NCBI RefSeq assembly: GCF_947581915.1
Contig: NZ_CANPWG010000038.1
Span: 25,429 to 89,428 of the forward strand
Source of the DNA: Candidatus Palauibacter scopulicola
GTDB lineage: Bacteria; Gemmatimonadota; Gemmatimonadetes; Palauibacterales; Palauibacteraceae
DNA length: 64,000 nucleotides
Direction of reading: 5' to 3'
This document shows positions 8,076-16,719 of the stretch, piece after piece. The translations under genes and the position numbers were made by a program. How positions within the stretch are numbered: the first letter of the stretch is position 1; each line of letters starts with the position of its first letter. The notes beneath the pieces are model-generated. The model searched no databases, had not been told where the DNA came from, and worked only from the letters and a program-made list of their open reading frames with translations.

Positions 8076-10643
8076 ATGAACTCCGCAACCCGTGCCGGTT
8101 CACGCCTTTTCCTCCCGCTGGCGGCCGCAGTGCTGCTCGCCGCGCCGCTCGCCGCCCAGGAAACGGGCGACGGCCCGGCGAACTACCGCCTCGCGGCGCG
8201 CTTCGCGCCGTACAAGATCCAGGACCTCGTCTACTCGACCTCGGTCGATCCGCAGTGGATCGAGGGCTCCGAGTCGTTCTGGTACGAATGGGAGACCTCG
8301 GACGGCTCCTTCTACTACATCGTGGACCCGGTGGCGGGGACGAAGCGGCAGATCTTCGACAACCACCGGATCGCGGCCGAGCTGACCCGCATCACGCGCG
8401 ATCCGTGGGACGGCCAGCACCTCCCGATCCGCGCGATCAAGTTCATCGACGCGAACACGCTCCAGTTCGAGGTCGAGTCCTCGCAGGACGAGGAGGAGGA
8501 CGAGACCGAGTCCGGGATGGAGGAACTGGACGAGGAGGAGGAAGAAGGAGAACGGCAGCGCCGGCGAGCCAGGAAGAAGGTGTTCCACTTCGAGTACGAC
8601 GTGAACACGCGGGTGCTGCGCGAACTCGAGGACTGGGAAGCGCCCGACAACCACCCGTCCTGGGCCAGCGTGTCGCCGGACGGACAGACGGTGATCTTCG
8701 CGCGTCACTACAACCTCCACATGATGAGCGGGGACGACTACCAGCGATTCCTCGAGGCGCGGCGCGGGAAGAGCGGTGACGAGGCGGACGAAGCGGAGGA
8801 GGGGATCGAGGTCGAGGAGACGCAGCTCACGACGGACGGAGTGGAGCACTACAGCTACGCGGTGTTCGAGCGGGGGGACACGGACATCGAGCGTGAGGAG
8901 AGCGCGGACGAGCGGAAGCGGGTGTCGGTCTCGTGGTCCCATGACTCCCGCCGCTTCTCGCTGATCCGCCGCGACCGGCGCGAGGTGGGGAACCTCTGGG
9001 TCATCCACATGGTCGGCAACAAGCGGCCCGAGCTCGAGTCCTACAAGTACGACATGCCGGGCGAGGAGACGGTGAGCCAGCCCGAGCTTCTCATCTACGA
9101 CCTCCAAGACCGGAGCATGGTCGAGGTCGCGATGCCGGAGGCATGGAAGGACCACCGCCTCTTCACGACGTCCGCGCGCCAGTTCCGCTATCCGGACAGC
9201 GAGGAACCGTTCCGCTCGCTCTGGCTCTCTCCGACATCGGACGAGCTCCATTTCGTGAGGCAGAGCCGCAATCAGCACCGCGTCGACGTGCTGGTGGCGG
9301 ACGCGGCGACCGGCGCCGCGCGCGTGCTGTTCGAGGAGCGGCTCAACACCTACGTGGAGTTCCAGCGGCTCGAACTTCTCGAGTCGGGCGACATGCTGTG
9401 GTGGTCGGAGCGGGACGGCTGGGCCCACCTCTACCGGTTCGGGCCGGACGGAACGCTGCGCAACCGCCTCACCGAGGGTCCGTGGTCGGTGCGCCAGGTG
9501 GTCGGGATCGATGAGGCGGCCGGTGTGGTCTACTTCCAGGCCAATGCGCGCGAGGAGGGCGAGGATCCCTACTACCAGCACCTGTACCGGGTGAACCTCG
9601 ACGGCTCCGGGCTCACGCTCCTCAACCCCGGGGATTTCGACCACCGGGCCGAGATGGGGGAGTCGAACCGCTTCTTCGTCAGCAACTATTCGCGCGTCAA
9701 CACCACGCCGGCTTCCGCGCTCCACGCCGCCAACGGCCGCCGGATCATGGACCTCGAGACCGCCGACTTCTCGAAGCTGGAGGAGGCGGGGTACGGATTC
9801 CCCGAGCCCTACACGGTGAAGGCGGACGACGGGGTGACCGACCTGTACGGCGTGATCTACAAGCCGTTCGACTTCGATCCGGAGAAGACGTACCCGATCG
9901 TCGCCTACGTGTACCCCGGGCCGCAGACGGAGGCCGTGGCGAAGGCGTTCTCGACGGCGCGCTACGAGACGGCGTTGGCCCAGTTCGGGATGATCGTGAT
10001 CACGGTGGGGAACCGCGGCGGCCACCCGGCGCGCTCGAAGTGGTATCACAACTACGGGTACGGGAACCTCCGCGACTACGGGCTGGCGGACAAGAAGACC
10101 GCGATCGAGCAACTCGCGGACCGGCACGACTTCATCGACATCGACCGCGTGGGCATCTACGGGCACTCCGGGGGCGGGTTCATGTCGACGGCGGCGATGC
10201 TCGTCTACCCGGATTTCTTCAAGGTCGCGGTCTCATCCTCCGGGAACCACAACAACGACGTCTACAACCAGAACTGGTCCGAGAAGCACCACGGCGTGCG
10301 TGAGGTCGTGGACGACAGCGGGAACGTGACGTTCGAGTACGAGATCGAGCGCAACTCGGACCTCGCCGCGAACCTGAAGGGGCACCTGCTGCTCACGACG
10401 GGGGACATCGACAACAACGTCCACCACGCCGGCACGCACCGCATGGCGGAGGCGCTGATCCGGGCCAACAAGCGCTTCGACTACTTCGTCTTCCCCGGCC
10501 AGCGGCACGGCTACGGGGACATGAGCGACTACTGGTTCTGGCTGCGCGCGGAGTACTTCGTGAAGCACCTCCTGGGCGATACGCGCTGGAGCGTCGACAT
10601 GACGCAGTTGAACGTCGAACGGGAGCAGACGGGCGGCCGCTGA
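8076..10643 (+). CDS. Exported S9 family prolyl oligopeptidase (DPP4-like)
   Basis: The 855-residue protein has a signal peptide (LFLPLAAAVLLAAPLAAQ|E), an N-terminal beta-propeller and a C-terminal alpha/beta hydrolase domain. The catalytic triad is readable: Ser698 in GHSGGGF, Asp779 in DIDNNVHHAG and His811 in GQRHGYGD. The family removes dipeptides from peptide N-termini in the periplasm. The propeller is interrupted at about residues 136-170 by a very acidic stretch followed by a basic run (EEEEEGERQRRRARKK), and by a second acidic stretch (GDEADEAEEGIEVEET) near residue 235. These look like flexible loop insertions. The ATG at 8076 gives a clean signal peptide. It converges on the M16 peptidase gene. 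Confidence 0.9.
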   Translation: MNSATRAGSRLFLPLAAAVLLAAPLAAQETGDGPANYRLAARFAPYKIQDLVYSTSVDPQWIEGSESFWYEWETSDGSFYYIVDPVAGTKRQIFDNHRIAAELTRITRDPWDGQHLPIRAIKFIDANTLQFEVESSQDEEEDETESGMEELDEEEEEGERQRRRARKKVFHFEYDVNTRVLRELEDWEAPDNHPSWASVSPDGQTVIFARHYNLHMMSGDDYQRFLEARRGKSGDEADEAEEGIEVEETQLTTDGVEHYSYAVFERGDTDIEREESADERKRVSVSWSHDSRRFSLIRRDRREVGNLWVIHMVGNKRPELESYKYDMPGEETVSQPELLIYDLQDRSMVEVAMPEAWKDHRLFTTSARQFRYPDSEEPFRSLWLSPTSDELHFVRQSRNQHRVDVLVADAATGAARVLFEERLNTYVEFQRLELLESGDMLWWSERDGWAHLYRFGPDGTLRNRLTEGPWSVRQVVGIDEAAGVVYFQANAREEGEDPYYQHLYRVNLDGSGLTLLNPGDFDHRAEMGESNRFFVSNYSRVNTTPASALHAANGRRIMDLETADFSKLEEAGYGFPEPYTVKADDGVTDLYGVIYKPFDFDPEKTYPIVAYVYPGPQTEAVAKAFSTARYETALAQFGMIVITVGNRGGHPARSKWYHNYGYGNLRDYGLADKKTAIEQLADRHDFIDIDRVGIYGHSGGGFMSTAAMLVYPDFFKVAVSSSGNHNNDVYNQNWSEKHHGVREVVDDSGNVTFEYEIERNSDLAANLKGHLLLTTGDIDNNVHHAGTHRMAEALIRANKRFDYFVFPGQRHGYGDMSDYWFWLRAEYFVKHLLGDTRWSVDMTQLNVEREQTGGR

Positions 10644-10654
10644 TCCGGCCGCCC
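10631..10654. terminator. Inverted repeat between convergent genes, possible bidirectional terminator
   Basis: GGGCGGCCG (10631-10639) and CGGCCGCCC (10646-10654) pair perfectly over 9 bases around a 6-base loop that contains the stop codon of the S9 peptidase gene. No T-run follows on either strand, so intrinsic termination would be weak. The place between convergent genes supports the call. Confidence 0.4.
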
Positions 10655-10697
10655 GCCGCTCCCCCCTGCCCGGCCCGGGAGGCCGGCAGCCTGATGG

Positions 10698-13451
10698 CTA
10701 GGGGACGAGCTTGTTGGCGAAGTCGCCGCCCCGGATGATCGTCAGCCTCGTCGGGTCGATGTGGCGCCGCATCGCGGCCACGACGTCGCCCGCGGTCAGC
10801 CCCTCGATCACGGCCTCCTGCTCCGCGTCGAAGGAGAGCGGCCGGTCGAGGAACATTGCGTTCGCCAGCATGATCGCGATGACCGCGTCGTTCGCGCGGC
10901 CGTTCTGCTGCTGGTCCAGGTAGCCCCGCTTGGCGGCCTCGAACTCCTCCTCCGAGAAACCGTCCGCGAGGGTGGTCTCCAGAACCTCCTCGAACGAGGC
11001 GACCACCTTGTCCGCGTTCTCGGGGGCGAAGATAGCGAAGGCCGCGAACTGCGCGTTGTCGTCGATCGGCGGCGCGCCATAGTTCGACCCCACGCCGTAC
11101 GACAGGCCTTCCTCCCCCCGGATCCTGCTGAACAGCCGCGAATTCATGCCGCCGCCCAGGATGTGGTTACCGAGGAGCAGCGCCGGATAGTCGGGGTGAT
11201 CGTCGCGCATCTGAATCGCGAGTCCGGCGAACATCATGGCGTTCGCCTTGTCCGGCGTCTCGATGTCGAGGGCGACCGCGGGCACCTCACGGTACTGCGC
11301 CGGCACACGCACGTACGGTTCGCTCGCCGTCCAGTCGCCGAACAGTTCCTCGATCAGCGGGCGAATTTCCGCAGGATCGAAGTCGCCGACCACGGACATG
11401 GTGCCGCCGTGGGCTCCGTAGAAGCCCTCCCAGAAGGCGCGCGCCTCGTCCACCGTCGCGGCTTCGAGGCGCTCGATCTGCTCCTCGAAGGTCGGTGAGT
11501 AGCGGGGATGGTCCGCCGTATAGTCGCCGAAGTGACGCTGGAAGGCCTGCACGACCAGGGCCTGCGGTTCCGACATCTGCGATTCGATGCCGGCGAGCCG
11601 CTCTTCGCGGAGCAACTCGAACTCGGCCGCGTCGAAGGCCGGCTCCTGGAGGATCTCCGCACCCAGGCGCAGCACCGCCGGCAGGTTCTCCCTGACCGTC
11701 GTGAACGACCCGCCGCCGGAGAGAGCACTCCCGCTGACCCCGCCCTGGGCCTTGAGCCGGTCCAGTTCGTCGGAGATCTCCTGGCGCGAGCGGTTCGCCG
11801 TCCCGCGCATCAACATCGAACCCGCGAGGGAGCCGGCGGTCGCCTTCCCCATGAGGGCGCTCTCCGTGCCGTATCGCAGCGTGAAGCGCACGCTGACGGC
11901 GTCACCGCGGTTCTCCTTCGGGAGAAAGGCGACCCTGAGCCCATTGGGCAGTTCGAACCGCTCCGCCCGGGCCTCGATGTTCTCGATCGTGGGCTCGAAA
12001 GCCTCGCCCTCGGCCACCGCCTCCCGCCCCGTGTACGAAGCCACCAGCGCAGCGACGTCGGGGGGCGCGGGGATTTCGGCGCGGGCCGGCGTCTCATCCG
12101 CCGGGTAGAAGTACCCGATGGTCCGATTCGACGGCTTGAGGTAGGCCTGCGCGACCTGGTGGACCGCGTCGGGCGTCACCCGCTCCAGGCGGTCCCGGTG
12201 CAGGAAGAAGAGGCGCCAGTCGCCCATCGATGCCCACTCGCTGAGCTGAAGGGCGATCCCCTGGGGATTGTTGAACGAGAGTTCGATGCGCGAGAGAAAG
12301 TCCGTCTTCGCCCTGTCGACCTCCTCCTCCGTGGGAGGATCTTCGGTGAGCGCCTGGATCGTGGCGAGCATGACGTCGGCGGCTTCGTCGAGCGAGTCGC
12401 CCTCGCGCACCTCCGTGCCGGCGAACAGGATGCCCGGCTCGCGCAACTGGAAGTTGCCGGCGAACGCGTTCGCGGCCAGGCCCGGCTCGACGAGCGCCTG
12501 GTAGAGCCGTCCGGCGGGACGCGCGGAGAGGATGTGCGTCATCACGTCGACGGCGGCGAAGTGCTCGTGCGAGCCCGGCGGCATGTGATAGGCCGCCATC
12601 GCGAACTGGACATCGCCGACGCGCCGCAGGGTGACGGTGCGCTCGCCGTCCTGCGCGGGCTCGGCCGTGTACGTCTCGAACAGCTGGTTCGCCCCCGTGC
12701 GATCCGGCCGCGGGAGGGGACCGAACTTCTCGGCCACGAGTTCGAGCGCCCGGTCCGGATCGAAGCGCCCGGCGACGACCAGGATCGCGTTGTCCGGCTG
12801 GTAGTACTTCCGGTAGAACGCCTGCAGCCGGTCGATGGGCACGTTTTCGATGTCCGCGCGCGCGCCGATCGTGGAGTTGCCGTAGTTGTGCCAGTCGTAG
12901 GCGGCGGACAGGACTCGCTTCTGGAGCACGCCCTGCGGGCTGTTCTCACCCGCCTCCCACTCGTTCCGGACGACGGTCATCTCGGAATCGAGATCCTCCT
13001 GGGCGATGAACGAGTTCACCATGCGGTCGGCTTCGAGGCCGAGCGCCCACTCGAGGTTGTCGTCGCTGGCCGGAAACGTCTCGAAGTAGTTCGTGCGGTC
13101 GAACCACGTCGTGCCGTTCGGGAAGGCGCCCCGCTCGTCCAGTTCCTTCGGGATGTCCGGGTGGTTCGGAGTCCCCTTGAACACCAGGTGCTCGAGGAGG
13201 TGGGCCATGCCCGTTTCGCCGTACCCTTCGTGTCTCGAGCCGACGAGGTAGGTGATGTTCACCGTGATGCGCTGGTTGCTCTGGTCGGGGAAGAGCAGGA
13301 AACGCAGCCCGTTCTCGAGCCGATACTCCGTAATCCCCTCGACGCTGGCGACCTCGGTGACGCCGGCGGGAAGCTGGGCCTCGACCGTAACCGGTACGGC
13401 CAGCGCGGACGCGAATCCCGCCACTGCCGCGAAGATGCCTGTCTTTCTCAT
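10698..13451 (-). CDS. Exported M16 zinc peptidase, two-domain (pitrilysin family)
   Basis: The protein has 917 residues: signal peptide (GIFAAVAGFASALAVPVTVEAQ) and two tandem M16 units. The first holds the inverted zinc motif HLLEH with the distal glutamate region (EWEAGENSP). The second, starting near FELPNGLRVAFLPKENRGD, lacks HxxEH and is the inactive partner that completes the chamber, as is usual for fused M16 proteins. It is expected to degrade peptides in the periplasm. The ATG at 13451 (MRKTGIF) is preceded by GGAGAAAGAG; the in-frame ATG at 13463 lies inside that site. Gene order (icd, then this gene) on the minus strand allows cotranscription across 83 bases. Confidence 0.9.
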   Translation of the reverse strand: MRKTGIFAAVAGFASALAVPVTVEAQLPAGVTEVASVEGITEYRLENGLRFLLFPDQSNQRITVNITYLVGSRHEGYGETGMAHLLEHLVFKGTPNHPDIPKELDERGAFPNGTTWFDRTNYFETFPASDDNLEWALGLEADRMVNSFIAQEDLDSEMTVVRNEWEAGENSPQGVLQKRVLSAAYDWHNYGNSTIGARADIENVPIDRLQAFYRKYYQPDNAILVVAGRFDPDRALELVAEKFGPLPRPDRTGANQLFETYTAEPAQDGERTVTLRRVGDVQFAMAAYHMPPGSHEHFAAVDVMTHILSARPAGRLYQALVEPGLAANAFAGNFQLREPGILFAGTEVREGDSLDEAADVMLATIQALTEDPPTEEEVDRAKTDFLSRIELSFNNPQGIALQLSEWASMGDWRLFFLHRDRLERVTPDAVHQVAQAYLKPSNRTIGYFYPADETPARAEIPAPPDVAALVASYTGREAVAEGEAFEPTIENIEARAERFELPNGLRVAFLPKENRGDAVSVRFTLRYGTESALMGKATAGSLAGSMLMRGTANRSRQEISDELDRLKAQGGVSGSALSGGGSFTTVRENLPAVLRLGAEILQEPAFDAAEFELLREERLAGIESQMSEPQALVVQAFQRHFGDYTADHPRYSPTFEEQIERLEAATVDEARAFWEGFYGAHGGTMSVVGDFDPAEIRPLIEELFGDWTASEPYVRVPAQYREVPAVALDIETPDKANAMMFAGLAIQMRDDHPDYPALLLGNHILGGGMNSRLFSRIRGEEGLSYGVGSNYGAPPIDDNAQFAAFAIFAPENADKVVASFEEVLETTLADGFSEEEFEAAKRGYLDQQQNGRANDAVIAIMLANAMFLDRPLSFDAEQEAVIEGLTAGDVVAAMRRHIDPTRLTIIRGGDFANKLVP

Positions 13452-13534
13452 CTCTTTCTCCATCGGATACAACGACTGCCGGGACCGGACCTCCCGATCC
13501 CCGATCTCCCGGCGAACGACGGGTGCCGGGTCTG

Positions 13535-14788
13535 TCACATGTTGTCGATCATGGCCTGACCGAACTCGCTGCACTTGAGGAGCGTCGCGCCTTCCATCAG
13601 GCGCTCGAAGTCGTACGTCACACGCTTCTCGCTTATGGTCGCGCTCAGGGAGGATACGATAAGGTCGGCGGCTTCGTTCCACCCCAGGTGCCGCAGCATC
13701 ATCTCCCCGGACAGGATGACGGATCCCGGGTTCACCTTGTCCTGCCCCGCGTACTTCGGCGCGGTGCCGTGCGTCGCCTCGAAGATCGCGTGGCCCGTCT
13801 CGTAGTTGATGTTCGCGCCGGGGGCGATGCCGATCCCCCCCACCTGCGCGGCGAGCGCGTCCGAGATGTAGTCTCCGTTCAGGTTCATCGTCGCGATCAC
13901 GTCGTACTCCGAGGGGCGCGTGAGGATCTGCTGCAGGAACGCGTCGGCGATCACGTCCTTGAGGACGATCCCGTCCGAGGTCTCGCACCAGGGGCCGCCG
14001 CCGAACTCGCGCGCCCCGAACTCGTCCTTCGCGAGTTCGTAGCCCCAGTCGCGGAAGCCGCCCTCGGTGAACTTCATGATGTTCCCCTTGTGGACGAGGG
14101 TAACGCTCCCACAACCCCGGTCGCGCGCGTATCGGATCGCGGCGCGCACGAGCCGCTGCGTCCCTTCCCGCGAGATCGGCTTCACCCCGAAGGAACTGGT
14201 CTCCGGGAAACGGATCGTCGACACGCCCATCTCGTCGTGCAGGAAGGCGCGCAGGCGGCGGGCCTCCTCGCTCCCGGCCTCCCACTCGATGCCGGCGTAG
14301 ATGTCCTCGGTGTTCTCGCGGAAGATCGTCATGTCCACGAGGTCCGGCTGGCGAACCGGCGACGGGACGCCCTCGAACCAGCGTACCGGCCGAACGCACG
14401 CGAACAGGTCGAGTTGCTGGCGCAGCGCCACGTTGAGCGACCGGATCCCTCCGCCCACAGGCGTCGTGAGGGGGCCCTTGATCGCGACGCGGTGATGCCG
14501 GATGGCGCGGAGGGTGTCAGCGGGGAGCCAGTCCCCGGTACGATCGAACGCCTTCTGGCCCGCGAGCACCTCGAACCACTCGATCCGCCGCTCATCGCCG
14601 TAGGCCTTCTCGACGGCCGCTTCGAAGACCGCGCTCGCGGCCCGCCAGATGTCGGGGCCGATCCCATCGCCTTCGATGAAAGGGATGATCGGACGGTCGG
14701 GCACGCCGAGGCGGTCGCCGGCCATGCGGATCGCTTCCCCGCCGGATGGCGGGCGCAGGTTGTCATATGCGGGAGATGCGTCGGACAT
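13535..14788 (-). CDS. icd: NADP-dependent isocitrate dehydrogenase
   Basis: The 417-residue protein matches bacterial type I isocitrate dehydrogenase, which converts isocitrate to 2-oxoglutarate in the TCA cycle. [16 protein letters not shown] is at the N-terminus, [13 protein letters not shown] holds the substrate-binding serine (phosphorylated by AceK in E. coli) and arginines, [16 protein letters not shown] follows, and [17 protein letters not shown] carries the metal aspartates. [20 protein letters not shown] near the C-terminus is typical of NADP-linked forms. The start is ATG 14788. A strong 37-base inverted repeat lies ~100 bases upstream and is the best candidate for its regulation. 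Confidence 0.95.
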   Translation of the reverse strand: MSDASPAYDNLRPPSGGEAIRMAGDRLGVPDRPIIPFIEGDGIGPDIWRAASAVFEAAVEKAYGDERRIEWFEVLAGQKAFDRTGDWLPADTLRAIRHHRVAIKGPLTTPVGGGIRSLNVALRQQLDLFACVRPVRWFEGVPSPVRQPDLVDMTIFRENTEDIYAGIEWEAGSEEARRLRAFLHDEMGVSTIRFPETSSFGVKPISREGTQRLVRAAIRYARDRGCGSVTLVHKGNIMKFTEGGFRDWGYELAKDEFGAREFGGGPWCETSDGIVLKDVIADAFLQQILTRPSEYDVIATMNLNGDYISDALAAQVGGIGIAPGANINYETGHAIFEATHGTAPKYAGQDKVNPGSVILSGEMMLRHLGWNEAADLIVSSLSATISEKRVTYDFERLMEGATLLKCSEFGQAMIDNM

Positions 14789-14886
14789 GGGGTTTCTCGA
14801 ACGGTTTCAGGGTCCTTCGCCCGCCGGGGGACCGGTGGGCGGCGGGAGGGGAGAGTACGCCCGCCCTTCACCGATGACAAACCATG

Positions 14887-14923
14887 CGGTTCGTATACAG
14901 ACGCATGTACTGTATACGAACCG
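14887..14923. promoter_or_regulatory. Perfect 14-bp inverted repeat upstream of icd, probable operator
   Basis: CGGTTCGTATACAG (14887-14900) is matched by its exact reverse complement at 14910-14923 with a 9-base spacer. Each arm contains GTATAC, itself a palindrome, so the site reads as two closely spaced repressor half-operators. GntR-family operators often have a GTATAC core. It lies 99 bases before the icd start, in the 222-base gap between icd and the upstream gene. It has no T-run and sits away from the clearer terminator at 14966-14992, so a protein-binding role is favoured. Confidence 0.55.
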
Positions 14924-14965
14924 GGCGCGTTCGAGACCTCACGTGAAATCTCACGGCAGCGCCGC

Positions 14966-14992
14966 ACGGGAGCCGAACGGGGCGGCTCCCGT
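14966..14992 (-). terminator. Hairpin just after the Met-rich exported protein gene
   Basis: ACGGGAGCCG (14966-14975) pairs with CGGCTCCCGT (14983-14992) over 10 bases, loop of 7. It begins 19 bases past the stop codon of the minus-strand gene at 15011, where a terminator is expected. The following bases are not T-rich, so termination efficiency is uncertain. Confidence 0.5.
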
Positions 14993-15010
14993 ACGATACC
15001 GCGTTGCCGG

Positions 15011-16033
15011 TCAGTGACTTATGGGTACGACCTGAAGACCCAGCACGAAGGTCAGGTCGGTTTCGAGCTGTGGACCCTCGAGGTCGCGAACGAGGGGCAG
15101 GAGCACTTCGCCCGCGACCCGAAAGGCCTTCGCCTGGGGAATATACAGGTTGAAGCTCACGCCCCCCTCGACCACGGTGCCCGCGCGGAGGTCGGTGCGG
15201 GCCGTGGGGACCATCTGCGGGTTCACGCTGGGCGCGGCGTCCATTCCGTCGATGTTCCCGGTCCGGGTCGCAACGAGCCGCAGGCCGACCGCAACGTTGC
15301 GCCCCAGCGCCCGCGCCCACCAGGCGGTCCCCTGCACCTTGTCGCCGAGCGCCCAGTCGCGGTCGTTCCTGCCGGTGCGCATCACGGCGTTCCCCTGGGC
15401 GCCCCAGGACCAGTCGCCGGCCTGGCCCAGCCACGTGAGGCCGGGGCGCAGGTCGAGCGTACCGGACCCGATCTGCATCGGGTAGGGGAGCTGCACTTCC
15501 ATCCCCTGACTGATGGGCAGGACGCCCCTCTCCTCGATCGACCCGGTCGGCAGGCCGACCACGGCGTTCAGGTGGAGCGACTGGTTCGCCCAGTCGGCCA
15601 GGCCGATCATCGCGCCCACCTTGACGTCGCCCATGCCGCTGGATTCGGTCGTGAACGATCCGCCATGGCGCGTGATATGGTCCATCGAACTCGACACGAA
15701 GGGGAGCATGGCCATGAACGTGATGCGATCGGACGGCGCGAACATGGCCCCGAACATGTGCATCGTCATGGGCATGCGGGTCGGCGTGATCATGAACCCC
15801 CCGCCCGGGGAAACGATGTCCGCATCGGCGATGGGATCCGTGCCGATACGGCTCCCCTCCATGGTCATCGTCATGTAGCGGTAGGAGAGCATCACCTCGC
15901 CCGCCTCGTGGCGGTGGTCGCCCATGACTCCGATGGGGGCGTGGCTGTCCGCGCGCGAGGCGTTCCACTGCGCGGCGACGGGTGCGGCAAGGGCCAGCAG
16001 CGCGAATGCGCCGAGTATCGTGCTTTTCTTCAA
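15011..16033 (-). CDS. Methionine-rich exported protein, MetA/transporter-like beta-barrel family
   Basis: The 340-residue protein has a signal peptide (ILGAFALLALAAPVAAQ) and a barrel-like remainder. It is unusually rich in methionine near the N-terminus: YMTMTMEG, MPMTMHMFGAMFAP, FMAMLPFVSSSMDHITRH. The pattern resembles proteins annotated as putative MetA-pathway outer-membrane transporters, often found with copper-handling genes. Metal binding by the Met/His clusters is inference. The start chosen is TTG 16033, with GAGGAG 7 bases upstream and a clean signal peptide; the frame upstream to 16156 encodes only basic, non-conserved residues. The neighbouring minus-strand gene at 16192 is His/Cys-rich, which strengthens a metal link. 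Confidence 0.72.
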   Translation of the reverse strand: MKKSTILGAFALLALAAPVAAQWNASRADSHAPIGVMGDHRHEAGEVMLSYRYMTMTMEGSRIGTDPIADADIVSPGGGFMITPTRMPMTMHMFGAMFAPSDRITFMAMLPFVSSSMDHITRHGGSFTTESSGMGDVKVGAMIGLADWANQSLHLNAVVGLPTGSIEERGVLPISQGMEVQLPYPMQIGSGTLDLRPGLTWLGQAGDWSWGAQGNAVMRTGRNDRDWALGDKVQGTAWWARALGRNVAVGLRLVATRTGNIDGMDAAPSVNPQMVPTARTDLRAGTVVEGGVSFNLYIPQAKAFRVAGEVLLPLVRDLEGPQLETDLTFVLGLQVVPISH

Positions 16034-16191
16034 GGTTCGACTCCTCGTTCGACAGGGAATGCGCCGCCGATCGATGCACGCGGCCAACGGGCGCCGCGAT
16101 CGATTCGGCAACGGGCACGAGCGCGCGCGGCGGCCTTCGCGGCCGACGCGGTTCACGCCCTGGACGACTTGTAGCAGCTAGCGTCGAGGAG

Positions 16192-16614
16192 TCAGGCGGG
16201 GGGTGGTTGAGCGAACGGTCTGAGATAGGCGGTCGGGTCGGGGGCCGGCCTGGAGTCGGGTCGCTCTCTGCGCGGTGATCGGCTTTCCGACGTGGGCTGA
16301 GCGGCCCGTACGGCGGACGCCACGTGTGCCGGACCGGAGCAGGTGAGGCAGATGCCGAGGCAGTCGCAGGGTCCGTCCGAATGGGGATGCGCCGGCGCGG
16401 CGCCCGAGCCTTCGGCGTGAGCGGACTCCGCGTGGCGGTCCGCCCGGCCGGCCTCCGCATGCGTCCCGTGGTCCGCATGCATCCCGTGGTGCGCGGCGGC
16501 CTGGGTCGTCCCCGACTCGTCACCGTGCGCCGCTTGATGCTTCGGACAGGGCTGAACGACCGCGCCCGGGCCGATCCCGAGGAGGAAGGCCGCGATGACG
16601 GCGTACGTATCCAT
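16192..16614 (-). CDS. Small His- and Cys-rich protein, possible metal-binding
   Basis: The 140-residue protein has a hydrophobic N-terminus (YAVIAAFLLGIGPGAVV) followed by CPKHQAAHGDE and a long His-rich stretch. HHGMHADHGTHAE and HAESAHAEG lead to HPHSDGPCDCLGICLTCSG. The Cys and His pattern resembles DUF2946-like proteins found beside copper or metal genes; that is a resemblance, not an identification. The ATG at 16614 gives a signal-like N-terminus. The ATG at 16677 would add 21 basic residues and is the alternative. It precedes the Met-rich exported protein gene on the same strand (158-base gap). Confidence 0.6.
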   Translation of the reverse strand: MDTYAVIAAFLLGIGPGAVVQPCPKHQAAHGDESGTTQAAAHHGMHADHGTHAEAGRADRHAESAHAEGSGAAPAHPHSDGPCDCLGICLTCSGPAHVASAVRAAQPTSESRSPRRERPDSRPAPDPTAYLRPFAQPPPA

Positions 16615-16719
16615 TCGGACGCGTACTCGCCCTCTACCCACGATGCGGCTCCGCTGTCCCGGACGGTTTCGAGCCATGCGGAAACCTAATGTGGCGCCGC
16701 GGAGATTCGCGAGCCGGAG

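Noticed and set aside
14939..14948. Third parS site
   Set aside because: TCACGTGAAA matches only the core and one arm; the other arm and both ends differ, unlike the two full sites at 47277 and 47345.
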